Source of the DNA: Bolinopsis microptera | Lineage: Eukaryota > Ctenophora > Tentaculata > Lobata > Bolinopsidae | Assembly: GCF_026151205.1 (NCBI RefSeq) | Contig: NC_087082.1 | Location: forward strand, 18,011,401-18,075,400 | Direction: 5' to 3' | Length of the DNA stretch: 64,000 bases | Shown here: positions 40,506-52,000 of the stretch, piece by piece | How the letters are laid out: every line of letters starts with the position of its first letter | Numbering within the stretch: the first letter of the stretch is position 1 | Program-made: the position numbers and the translations under genes | Notes under the pieces: model-generated | Told to the model about the DNA's origin: nothing | Databases searched by the model: none | The model's input: only the letters and a program-made list of their open reading frames with translations

Positions 40506-42521
40506 TCACTCAACTAAAAACTGTGTTAGATTGTTCAACTCTATTTTATCGTTGAGTGTTGGTTTATTTTCAACTAAAAATCGGGCTTCTTTAATCTTTC
40601 TGTTGATGAGTGATGTTCCTCTATCTACGATTTGAAGTTTAAGCTTTGGGGGGCCTTTGTGCTGAGGGTGACTTTCCCTGTAGTGCTTTGCTAGTGGCTT
40701 GTCTTCGTAAGATTTTGCTGTTGGATTTGCCGCACTACGGTAATGCTCGTCGAACCTGCACTTGATCGGTCTGTATGTTTCCCCACCATAGTTCTCGGTA
40801 CAATTGTCTACTTCGCAAGTGATGTGGTAGACGGTATTAGTTGTGGTGCATTCTCCATCGGTTAAAGCTGCGCATGTTCTGCAGTTTGATGTTGTACAGG
40901 ATTTCTTGTCAAGGGGTCTGGAGTCTGTAAGGAGATCCTTCAGTTTCCGTCCAGGTTTCTCGACAATTTTGATGGGGAGTCCACTATGTCTGACAGCATC
41001 TCTGTATTTGCGACTAGTAGCTTCGTTGACATAGGGTAGTTTGAGAATCGCTCCGGCTTGGTCTTTGTTCTGTACGTTCTGATTAATTCTCTTTCTACGT
41101 TTTCTCTTATTCTTTATGGTTTCTAAGACTCTATCAGTGTAGCCGTTGTTGATGAGAAGTTTATCTATCATCTTTTCTGAGTACTTCTCGTTTTCTCTGT
41201 TGTTAGAGACTGCCTCTGCGGTGTTGTACATACTCTCAACAGTAGCATTCTTTGTACGTGTTGTATGATGAGAGTTGTAGTGGAGGGTGAGTGGCTTTTT
41301 CTGTGGTTTTCTGTAGAGTCTAGAATGTACTATTCCATCTGAGTCGATCTTTATTTCCGTGTTGAGGAAGGGAACAAAGTCGTTCTGATTGTCAGGGTAG
41401 TCTACAGTTAGTTTGATAAGTTTGTCAGGATCTTGTTGTTCGATGAGGTTGCACAGTTGCTGAGCTTTTCGTCTGTTGGTGGTGGCTCCGTTTAGATCGT
41501 CGTAAAACCTGCTGTAGGTGGGCAGTGTTATCCTCAGGTCTACGTAGACTGAAAGTTTTTCCAGTTTCCACATTTTGACAGTAGCTAGTATAGGTGCAGG
41601 GTTGGTTCCCATGAACAATCCAAGAAGCTGTAGGTAGACTTGATTGTTGTAGACAAAATATGACTTTCCTAGGGTTGTCTCTAGTAGTTCTTGTAAATCA
41701 GAGAGATGGAGACCGTATGTACTGATTGACTGTCTATTTTCTTTGGCAAGTTCCATGACATCTTCTAGTGCTGTTAGTACGTTGATATTGGTGTATAAAG
41801 CTTCGACGTCTGCTGTAAAGAAAGTAAGACTCTTCAGATCATTTGGTGTGATGTTTCTAATCCTTCGAAGAAAATCGTGAGTGTTTTTCAAATGAGAAGG
41901 TACTAGATTCATCAGAGGATATAGGATGTGACAGACGAACCAAAGGATTTTGTGGAAAGGGGAGTTGCAGCCTGAAACAATAGGTCTAGTTTTCATTGTG
42001 TCAGGGTTAAGAGTCTTGATCTCATCACTTGTGTACTTGTGTGTTTTAAGCATCACTCTTGCAGTAGCGAGGGTGGTGTGATGGCTCATTAACAGGTTAG
42101 TAACATCTTGAGGGAGATTACGACTCTTGGCAATGTTCTTGAATGTTGAGTTAACATCGTCTTCTAGAGTTTTAGTTAACTTGTTTATGTACTTTTGTTT
42201 GCCCAGTTTATCCTGTGGTATGTCGATCTTCTTGTAGACGTTTCCATTGTTGAGGTGAGTTGTAGTTGTCCTGATATGACCTTCTTTAGGCATTACTACA
42301 AACTCTGCTGTTTTGTCAGCGACGGAAATTTGAAGGTCTTCATTTTTCTTCAGGTTTCTGAGGGCAGTTCGTTGTTTTGGAGTGAGATTGGGTGTGACTT
42401 GAGCTGTCTTGGTGATGTTGATCAGATCTCGTCGAAGTGCACCCAATTTGTTCTCGACGGTAGTGTCTGCTAGAGGTGGAGCACGAGTGTAAGTTTGCTC
42501 GAATGGTGCAATGTTCTTCAA
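40506..42521 (-). CDS. Penelope-like RT with C-terminal GIY-YIG endonuclease
   Basis: A 671-residue frame. RT motifs: MKTRPIVSGCNSPFHKI at about 176-192, FTADVEALYTNINV at about 235-248 with a catalytic Asp, GLFMGTNPAPILA at 301-313, and FYDD at 339-342. After a basic linker (KNKRKRRKRINQ) comes a Cys-rich GIY-YIG nuclease: VYHITCEVDNC (the GIY strand), ENYGGETYRPIKCRFDEH (the YIG strand, Arg helix and Glu/His). This is the canonical Penelope/Poseidon domain order. The frame is intact and all catalytic residues visible to me are present, so the copy may still be competent. The start is the first Met of the frame. Confidence 0.93.
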   Translation of the reverse strand: MKNIAPFEQTYTRAPPLADTTVENKLGALRRDLINITKTAQVTPNLTPKQRTALRNLKKNEDLQISVADKTAEFVVMPKEGHIRTTTTHLNNGNVYKKIDIPQDKLGKQKYINKLTKTLEDDVNSTFKNIAKSRNLPQDVTNLLMSHHTTLATARVMLKTHKYTSDEIKTLNPDTMKTRPIVSGCNSPFHKILWFVCHILYPLMNLVPSHLKNTHDFLRRIRNITPNDLKSLTFFTADVEALYTNINVLTALEDVMELAKENRQSISTYGLHLSDLQELLETTLGKSYFVYNNQVYLQLLGLFMGTNPAPILATVKMWKLEKLSVYVDLRITLPTYSRFYDDLNGATTNRRKAQQLCNLIEQQDPDKLIKLTVDYPDNQNDFVPFLNTEIKIDSDGIVHSRLYRKPQKKPLTLHYNSHHTTRTKNATVESMYNTAEAVSNNRENEKYSEKMIDKLLINNGYTDRVLETIKNKRKRRKRINQNVQNKDQAGAILKLPYVNEATSRKYRDAVRHSGLPIKIVEKPGRKLKDLLTDSRPLDKKSCTTSNCRTCAALTDGECTTTNTVYHITCEVDNCTENYGGETYRPIKCRFDEHYRSAANPTAKSYEDKPLAKHYRESHPQHKGPPKLKLQIVDRGTSLINRKIKEARFLVENKPTLNDKIELNNLTQFLVE

Positions 42522-42572
42522 ATGTTGTTTAAGCGTCTTAGTTGAGTTGGTGTTAGCGAATAACTCTTTCCA

Positions 42573-43104
42573 ACGCTATGTCAACGAAGCTACTAGTCGC
42601 AAATACAGAGATGCTGTCAGACATAGTGGACTCCCCATCAAAATTGTCGAGAAACCTGGACGGAAACTGAAGGATCTCCTTACAGACTCCAGACCCCTTG
42701 ACAAGAAATCCTGTACAACATCAAACTGCAGAACATGCGCAGCTTTAACCGATGGAGAATGCACCACAACTAATACCGTCTACCACATCACTTGCGAAGT
42801 AGACAATTGTACCGAGAACTATGGTGGGGAAACATACAGACCGATCAAGTGCAGGTTCGACGAGCATTACCGTAGTGCGGCAAATCCAACAGCAAAATCT
42901 TACGAAGATAAGCCACTAGCAAAGCACTACAGGGAAAGTCACCCTCAGCACAAAGGCCCCCCAAAGCTTAAACTTCAAATCGTAGATAGAGGAACATCAC
43001 TCATCAACAGAAAGATTAAAGAAGCCCGATTTTTAGTTGAAAATAAACCGACACTCAACGATAAAACAGAGTTGAACAATCTAACACAGTTTTTAGTTGA
43101 GTGA
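42573..43104 (+). pseudogene. Truncated inverted copy of the Penelope-like GIY-YIG C-terminus
   Basis: Encodes the last 177 residues of the neighbouring element (from YVNEATSRKYRDAVRHSGLP to LTQFLVE, stop) with a single K-I-E to K-T-E change near the end. No RT domain is present. The frame upstream of 42576 is unrelated junction sequence. Confidence 0.9.
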
Positions 43105-43501
43105 CGTGTAAATAGTAATATTCTCGTTTAATTCTTTTATCTCTTTTAATTTTTTATCTCCTGTATAACGTCACGCTATTCGTTAATTTTCAGATAAGCC
43201 CAATTTTGTCAGTTTTATGTTCATATTTGCTCCGATTTCGTTAAAAACTATTTACGGTTGATAACTATTTTACAGTTATATATTTTGTTTGAAATAAATT
43301 TCGTCGTCAAATTTTTAATGTGAATATTGATCGTTATAATTGAATTAATACTATTTCAGAATATGAGTATGACGTAGAAATGTCGATACGTTATTCAGCT
43401 ATTTATTTCCATTAGAATTTGTCTTCACTGAGTCTATTCAGAAACAATCAGAAATTTGAATAAAAGAACTATCAAATCATGAGACTCAAAAACACTACAC
43501 G

Positions 43502-43844
43502 AAAAATATGATCTATGATTTGAACCTTGCAGTTGCAAGTTGCAATCCCAGTTTATGTTTCACAGAGTCAATGCTCAAGGGTAAATTTGTTCAATGACTC
43601 TCAGACAAGGACTAAGATCAATCTTAGTGTGATATGAGCCAGTAGATGTGTTGCAGATCACTTCCTTCGCGTTTTCGTTCATTAAGACAAGGTCTTCGTT
43701 AATGCACGTGACAACATATTTGTAGTCGTCGGATTCAGCAATTTCAACCTGAAAATAATATCCTTGACTCACTGAGTGTGGATAGAAAATGGACTAATCT
43801 GTAAGTCAAAGTGTAATCAATTCGAGAAGATTAACATATTTATA
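43502..43844. repeat. 343-bp direct repeat flanking the Penelope-like insertion, right copy
   Basis: The copy attached to the Ig gene, holding its in-phase terminal exon. Between the arm end (43472) and this repeat lie 29 bp without a counterpart on the left side. Confidence 0.9.
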
Positions 43845-46800
43845 TTCAAGTTTTAAACTGAGCTTTGTACCTAATATTAGTATTACATCTGTATAAAACT
43901 GACCTTTTTCAAAAGTGTATTCGGAGGCGTACGAGGTGGTTTACAGCGTAGTTTGATCTTTAAGTTCGTCTCGTCAGTACTGAATTCGAATCCAGTCTCC
44001 AACTTGATCCTGATAGTGATATGATGGGCCTTTGAATAAATTCAAAATATAAGTTGCTTGGCAATGGCCTTGACGGCAAAAGAATTAATGAACAAATCAT
44101 GTATAATCAAGACGAAATTTAAAATACGCCGTTGAATGGATCATTCAGGGAATTTCTAAGCTAGCGCAGTTCGAATGACTTAAACCTGAAACTGTAATGA
44201 CCACCGTCACAAAAGTAAACGTCCTCTAAACGATGTGAGATTGTGTAGGGGCCCGATACTGCAGAGAAGTCTGGAAGGGATACTGGAATATTCTTATTCC
44301 CTTCTGAGAAAGATTTCATTATAGTTACAAAACACAATTAACTTTAATTCTGTAAGAAACATATGTACATGAACCGACTGTCTCTAAATTTGTTATGCGT
44401 TATTTTACTTTATTAATATTATCAATTTATTTATAGTGTTGCAGCCAGCCGCAGCTATACTAGGCCTTCTGACTTCTGTTAGTATTCTCGTAGAAGTTCA
44501 AACTGCGGAACCATACGTCCATACAAATTAAATTTCTTAAAAAATACCAATGAATGTGAATTGTAACCGAAAAAGTACAACAAAGTACAATAACAAACCT
44601 TTATAGTGAAGGAATACACTCGATGGCTTTATGTCTCCAAGGACTGACATTGTAAAGAATGCAGTCGACCTTTCAAAAACGGCCTTTACTTTTGAAATTG
44701 TTGCTTGAGCTGACTTAATGCATATCATGTCACATGTTTGCTGTTGACCCGAAAGGAAAATGACTGCTCTGTAGTCTGGAAAAATAAAAATAAAATTGAC
44801 AAATTCAAATATAAAAACTCATTTTTTAATTTAATTTTGCATTCTGGGTTAAAACTTTATTAACTTATAAAGATATTTTATTTAATGTTCGATATAATCA
44901 AATAGGTCAAGTGCCTGTGAGCTGTGTAGATACAACGTACATAGTAAACAATAAAATTATACTAATTTAATTATACCTAACATCCTAAAATTAAATTATT
45001 GAAGAACCTATCGCATTTTTATACCTGCAACATCGCTAGAAGTCAATCTCTGAATGAAGAGTTTGGTAGACATCACACCTTTATCATCGATTGGAGAGAT
45101 AAGTGTACGGTACTGCCACTGGTGATCCGATGGAAGACTTTCCCAATTTATTGACCCTCCATCTTGAAGTGATTATTAAAGTTTTTCAGTTTTGATCATT
45201 CAAAAAGTATTATCATTAAAAAATTACTAACATGTAACTACGAACATAATTACTAATGTTGACTTAGATAACGCTTATTTACTTCTTTTCTGCCATGTGA
45301 TCCTGACGTCGGATAAGTCTCTGGCAGTGAAATAAGTTGTCAAAATGGCTGGTCGTCCCACTGTTGCCAAAACTGGTGTTATGACAACTGCTTCACCTAA
45401 ACGACGAGAAAGTTTACAAATGATATCCCAGAAAAAAGACATATATAAATATCAGTATTACTCGAATTCCTTTATATTGTATCAATTATGATAGTATTCA
45501 TAATATTATTAATCATGCAAATCAATATATTATTTATTTCGTTATTCGAATCTTTCTTTGATTATGGAACACAATATTGCAGGGAAATAATCGGAGACCG
45601 ATCGTGAAAGTGTAGAAAATTAAATTATTGATGGAAATATCGAGTGGGAATCATTTTGAGGGCGTTGTGTCATTTTCCAAAGCATTAGGTAGAAAAGTTC
45701 AAAATAGTGTAGTGCTGTAGGAACACAGAAATACTTGCCGAGCAACGAAAATTTCACTGTAACTGTAAGAGATTCTTGGACTGAATTCTGAATCCGAACT
45801 GAGTAATCACAAGTACCATGTTGTGAAACTAAATCATCTTTTGAGCGGGAGCCTCCTTCTATCATAGAATCAGAACTGAAAATAATTGAATCAATGATTT
45901 AATCACCCCTCCTACCCTCCCCCCCCCCCCTTCCCTATAAGATAATTAGGGAGGAATAATGCATCATAACACATACTTCATCAGCCTTAAATCAACTTAG
46001 GTTAATTGTGTCCGTAAAAACGAAAGTAGGATGGAAGCTATTTTGTTTACTGATAAATAATTTTAATCTTAACTTTTACTTTCTAAAGATGTTCTCACCT
46101 GCGAATGTGATAAACTTCGGTGAAGATTAACCCATCGGCTGAGATTTTTGAATCTGTCGATTTACTAACAGAGTTGACCTGAGATATCGATAGTTAGAAT
46201 TCAGTGTTATGTCTAGAACCTACGATCTTCACGAATGGTAGAACAAATGAAGCATGCCAGAAAATTTGTTTGAAATAATTAATTCTCACTCACAAGATCA
46301 AGAGAGCAATCCAAATTCCTTGACAGCGGTGCTGAAGGTGCATGAGTTATGAAAGTCACCAAAGCTCCTGTATCTGGAGTCAGAACTATTAAATCGAGGT
46401 CACTGTCTATCCTTATTTCGTTCAGATGACTCATTGGTGTATTAACGATTTGTCCTGGGTTCGAGAGTTTTTTTTAGTTAACAAAACTTTGAGGTTCTGC
46501 GTAGAGGTCATAAATCTTTAACTGACATGTTTCCACTTTAAAATGCTTTTATTTTTAATGAACTAATTTTAAAGGAAGCCTGTCTGAGAATTTCTTTCTT
46601 TACCTGAGCTGTACTGGGCCCGACAATAAAGATTTCCAACAGCTGCTGTGGAGTGAGCAACTATGATTTTCCACTGGACTTTTGTAGTGCCATAAACTTT
46701 CTCCATCATTTTGAAGATGATAACATCATGGTGCTTATTATAGGTAAAACCTTTATTGTTTACAAACTTGCCATCCAACTTCCACCTTCGTGTTTTGACA

Positions 46801-49074
46801 TTTTTAGTAAACATCGTATTATGATTTACCAGGACATTTAATTTGGATAGAAGTGAAATATAGATATATCTATCATGAAATTCTGGTAACCAGCATGAAA
46901 ACAAGCCACAATGTTTGGTCCATAATTTGTAAATGAGATTATTATGACTCACAAAATATTTTCCAATTAACTCTTCAGGCTGTCTAAGGCCTAAGCTCAT
47001 AGCATAAACTTACCGCAAATTATTCAAAATAGAATTAGTCATGTTAAATGGTACGGAACAGGTGACTTCTGATTCAGTCCCTGAAATGCCCCACACAGAA
47101 TTGGGATATTGAGTCCCACTGACATTCACTCCAATCAAAATCACTTGGTTGCTCTGTAGAATTCGCTCTGCGATATGTGAGTTGTCAGTGTTATTCACGG
47201 ATATGTAAACAAATGAAAATCTCTATTTTCAGTGAAATAATGTTTATACCATATAATTGCTGCACTCTGCAAAAACAGAATAGTATATAATTGACAAAAT
47301 TAAGCTTACTGCTCGTTGTTTCTGTGTAAAAGGATCTCCAGGCCCCAACTGTAGAGTTGCTTACAATGATGCTGATTACGGAGGTCTTTGGGGTGTTGAT
47401 AATATCCCTATGAGTAAAACATTTGAACAATGTTTGTAGTTAAATTCAAATCAGTTTATTTGTTATTTGATAGATATGGGTTAAAAACTATTTCAGTACA
47501 GCAAAATCCGCAGTAAAAGAAAAATACCTGCAAGTTTTAGTCAAACACAGAGAGTCATTGTGCTTCCACCAAAAGTGTCCATCAGCAAACGAGAAGAAGA
47601 AATAAGAAGATTTCAGGTTGACTGTTGCTCCGTTGAAAGCTCTTATCTCTTGTTCTGGTGTCAGCGCTAAACCTGTTGGTGGATGCTATTACATATATTG
47701 AAACTCTTGAGATGATCACACAATGTGCACTACCTAGTCGGTTTTAAAATTTACGGTCACAATAAAAAATAAACGCGCTCACGAACGAAGAGTGCATAAA
47801 TTTTATCATGCATATTCATAGCTCACAATTTAAACCGTTCAGAATCAGATAATTTTCAATGAAATATTCTTTATACTCTTACTTGTCAAATAAATCGTTT
47901 TTGAAATCGATAGTGAATACAACCGACTTATTTAAATCATTCTACGCCTCGACTGAGTCTAATAACAAAAAAAGGATGCAATGTCTCTTTGATTTGTAAT
48001 CTTGTTTCGAAATTAGGATGAAATATTATAATCTGTTGATTTAGATTACCATCGGTTTCTATTTTAACTTCCGAGTAAAAGTTATACTCTTGACCATGGG
48101 CGAAGACTATGCAAGTGTAAGAAGCAACTTCGTTGGGAGGGTCTAATCGTAAAATTGTTGTTGTTGTACTATTTTGTAAGGTTTCTTTTCTTGTCTCTGC
48201 AAAAAAAGTTAAAATGTTATATACGATATAATATTGATATCAATATTTACATAAGGGGGCACCAATGACCAAGCTCAAAGTAGTATTTCATAGAGTTACA
48301 CAAAAACTTGGAATTTAACCTTCAAATATAGTATTTTGGTGTGACCAAGCAACTATCAATGTGTCGGTAGGAAAGATCACAGTACACTTCAATACTGCTG
48401 GGTCTCCTGTTCTAACAAAATCATCGGTTGTACTGAAATAAGAAGTTGAATTAAATGGAAATTTAGGAAAATTGGAGTAGTTCAAAATTTAATACAACGA
48501 TATGAATATGATTGGTTGAATGGAGATTTCGGTTTAAGAAGGTATTATTTAATTCTACGAATTCTTTTATTTGCGCAATATTAAATAAGATTTTTGAACT
48601 ACATTATTAAACGTACCGAACTGTGAAGGTCTTCAGAAGCACCGAGGTATCATCATATTGATCTTTTTCTCCTACTGAAATCCTACATGTGAATAGTTGA
48701 TCGCCTAACAAAGTCACGTCAGCTAAAAGGATCATAGTCGACTCCTTCATCCCATCCATTAGTGCTCCATCACTGATCAATTGAAGGAGTAAGTAATCCA
48801 ACAACATCTACATTTTGCAACAAATTATAAAATAGCGATACATCATATATTTGTATTAGGATCTCAAATCTTCTATCATTTCAATTATCTGTATATTCCA
48901 GTAATATAAAAGATTACCTGACAGTCAAGTCAGAAATGTCTGAATCATGAGAGAAAAGTGTTCCTTTGTTGTCCACCCACTGAATATGTATCAGATTGGC
49001 AGCTGATCCTTTTATTGAACAAGTCAACGTTGATGCAGTACCTGCTAGCACGTCATAGCTTTTCACCCTTATCT
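43575..49074 (-). CDS. Diverged 3' portion of the Ig gene (17 exons)
   Basis: Exons (high-low): 49074-48918, 48772-48617, 48432-48320, 48196-48050, 47672-47528, 47407-47310, 47167-47014, 46785-46604, 46454-46294, 46178-46099, 45875-45739, 45396-45283, 45162-45025, 44775-44599, 44303-44186, 44009-43904, 43748-43575. Phases match at every junction. Several Ig-like domains are split: STLTCSIKG...IHIQW with DQLFTCRIS; AVLKCTVIF...IVAWSH with VASYTCIVF; SEVTCSVPF with GNLYCRAQY. Exon 45875-45739 ends at a GC donor (G|GCAAGT). The acceptors at 46785 and 44009 were chosen by phase and have weak pyrimidine tracts. The last two exons contain a Cys-containing basic stretch (KLRCKPPRTPPN), then a TCINEDLV segment. 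Confidence 0.8.
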
Positions 49075-52000
49075 CTGAAATTAATACATCCAAATATAAA
49101 ACAATTTGCAGTTACTTAAAATACTACAATTTATGATTTATAATCCACGATGATTTTTTGCTGCAAGATTCCAATACGTCCTTAAATAAATAACTGTATT
49201 GCAAAATGAGTAATGACACTGTTTGGCATTTCAAGAACATACCATAAACGTTTAGATTGACGGTGGTATCCGAGTGGCTGAAATTAGGTAATGAACCGGA
49301 AGTGACTCTGCAAGAGTAGGCAGTATCTTCGTTGACAAGGGTCCCGTCTACAGCAAGAGTTGATGTCTGTCTCCCTCCAGAGTGGCTTCCTTGGACAGGG
49401 GTGAACTTTTCAGCTGGAACTGGTCCCGTACTAGTCCGCCAAGTTACTGTTGCTGTTTCAATAATTCCAGTGATAACACAGGATATCGATGTGCTAGAAC
49501 CTTTCTTTGCTTCTTTGTTAACTGGTTCAACGTCTGAAGTAAGTTTTGGTAAATGTATATTTACAAATTTATAACTCTCGAATAATATAAATATGTTTTT
49601 GTTCTTATAATGACATCAATTGAAAGTTTGTTGTAAGACAAAAAATCGTATGGATACAAAAATTTGCCTTGCAAAATAACTTCACTTTCAGTTATGGAGG
49701 TTAAAGAACATACCATAAACGTTTAGATTGACAGTGGTATCAGAGAAATTGGAATCAGGTAAAGATCCGGAAGTGACTCTGCAAGTGTAGGCAGTATCTT
49801 CGTTGACAAGAGTTCCATCTACGGCAAGAGTTGATGTCTGTGTGCCTGCAAAGTTACTTCCTTGGGTAGGGACGAGCTTATCGCCTGGAACAGGTCCTGT
49901 ACTTGTTCGCCAAGTCACTAGTGCTGTTTCTGTTATGCCAGTGATGATACAAGAAATCGTTGCGTAAGAGCCTTTCTTCACTTCTGTGTTAACTGATTCA
50001 ACGTCTGAAATGAGTTTTGGTACATTTACAAATTCTACAATTTATAACCGACGGATCATGAAATCATTTTCTTGTACTGATGTGAATTGGAATATAGAGG
50101 AAGGATAGAAATTCGTTCATGAATCGAAAAATTGATTGTAAGATTTATACTGCATTAGCGTTTGAAGAACATACCATAAACGTTTAGATTGACAGTGGTA
50201 TCAGAGAAGTTGGAATCAGGTAAAGATCCGAAAGTGACTCTGCAAGTGTAGGCAGTATCTTCGTTGACAAGAGTTCCTTCTACAGCAAGAGTTGATGTCT
50301 GTGTCCCTGCAGAGTTACTTCCTTGGACAGGGGTGAACTTTTCAGCTAAAACTGGTCCTGTACTAGTTCGCCAGGTCACTGCTGCTGTTTCTGTTATGCC
50401 AGTGATGATACAAGAAATCGTTGCGTAAGAGCCTTTCTTCACTTCTGTGTTAACTGATTCAACGTCTGAAATGAGTTTTGGTACATTTACTAATTCCACA
50501 AATAATAATAATAATAACATAATAATAACAAAGTATTTATATCCCGCTCATATTAGCAACTAGTAACCAAGAATGGTACTAGCTACTAATGTCAGAGCGG
50601 CTGTCCAAACAAAGATAAAACTTTAATAATTTAGAATTCTCCAACAAAAAATTCTCAATTTCCTTTAAACCGCTTATTAGTAACACTAACGTCTAAAAAC
50701 TATATTATACGACAGACATGGTGGTACAATCAGACATCAGATGGAATAAACTATAAGAGAAAAATAATAATCTCGACACATAATGGTTACATTTATTTAT
50801 TCAAAAGAATTTAATTAATTGAACTTCATTATACACTCTTCTTTATTTGGAGATCAAAACAACAAACACAAACTGAGGCCTGCATCCCCGTCAATACCAC
50901 ACAATCATTTAATGAGTTGCTCAAGGTAGTAGACCAGGCCGACGGATCCCCAGTCCGATTTCCCTGAGTATTGTCGCACCCAATTAAGGGAACTCGCACA
51001 CTACATCACCCTGTACCCAACAGCTTGCAAGCAAGCTGCCGTTCACCCACCGGTTCACTGAGGTACAGGTAGATTGCCGAAGCATGTGCTACCAACTCTG
51101 CAATCATGTGGTACTGGCCAAAGATACAGGTTTATAAAAATAAAAAATAAAAACAAGCCAGGGCATGGCAAATGGCAGTCTAGTCTCTCCGGACTCCGTG
51201 TAAGTGTAACTATACACACAACTCATGACAGTTAAAAAATCCCATGGAATAATCTACAAACTAAGGCCAGGTTCTAGGAACTTTCTAAAAAAGAACACAA
51301 ATATAAATACGACTAGGTATGTTTATGATTATTGAAAAAATGGGTTTTTAAAGCCCGTTTAAAAGTATCAATGTTGTTAGCTTTTCTTACCGTATACGGT
51401 AGCAAGTTCCAGAGTTTTGGGGCTGCGTTGCTAAACCTCTTATCACCTAGCCTGATTTTACTGGGTCTACTAACCTTAAACCTTAAGTCATCACCAGACA
51501 GTTGCCGTGTTTTAGAATATGCTGCCTGGGAGTCAATCTGAAGAAGTTCAGACAGATATGGTGGTGCTTGGCTGTACATAACCTTATACGCCAGAAGACA
51601 AATCTTGAAACTTATTCGTTCTTCAATGGGGAGAATGTGTGCTTTTTTGTAGTATTCAAGAAGATCTACATCACGGTCATCGATGTTATAGATGAATCGT
51701 ATTCCAGCATTCAGTACAGATTTGAGCTTTTTCAGTGACTTTATCGGTAGGCAAACATACAGTGCATTACAGTAGTCAAGCTTCGATATAACCAGTTGCT
51801 TCACTAGCATAACTTTTAAACTTTCATCAAGATAACATCGTATTCTCTTCAGATTAGTTAATGCCCACATTGACTTCTGTTTAACATTGTTTAGCTGTCT
51901 TTCCATGGTAAGAGCTGGGTCTAGTTTGACTCCTAAACTCTTCCAATTGTCACCGACACATTCTGTTGGCATCACTTCCTACTCCCAAAATTAACAGAAA

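Larger units (their letters stand above)
40138..43472 (-). mobile_element. Penelope-like element with long inverted arms
   Basis: Arms 40138-41034 and 42576-43472 (897 bp each) are near-identical inverted copies around a 1,541-bp single-copy centre. The minus-strand copy carries the full ORF. The plus-strand copy is a 5'-truncated 3' half joined head-to-head through 42522-42575. Penelope elements are known to form such partial inverted or tandem arrangements. The arms differ only at scattered bases, so the insertion is young. Confidence 0.88.

Noticed and set aside
42195-42473. 92-codon plus-strand frame
   Set aside because: Shadow of the Penelope-like ORF on the opposite strand.
46569-47000. 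143-codon minus-strand frame taken as a single gene
   Set aside because: Phase analysis shows only 46785-46604 is an exon of the Ig gene; the rest of the frame is intron.
51332-51738. Plus-strand frames of 69 and 78 codons
   Set aside because: Antisense to the LINE RT C-terminal frame; no independent support.
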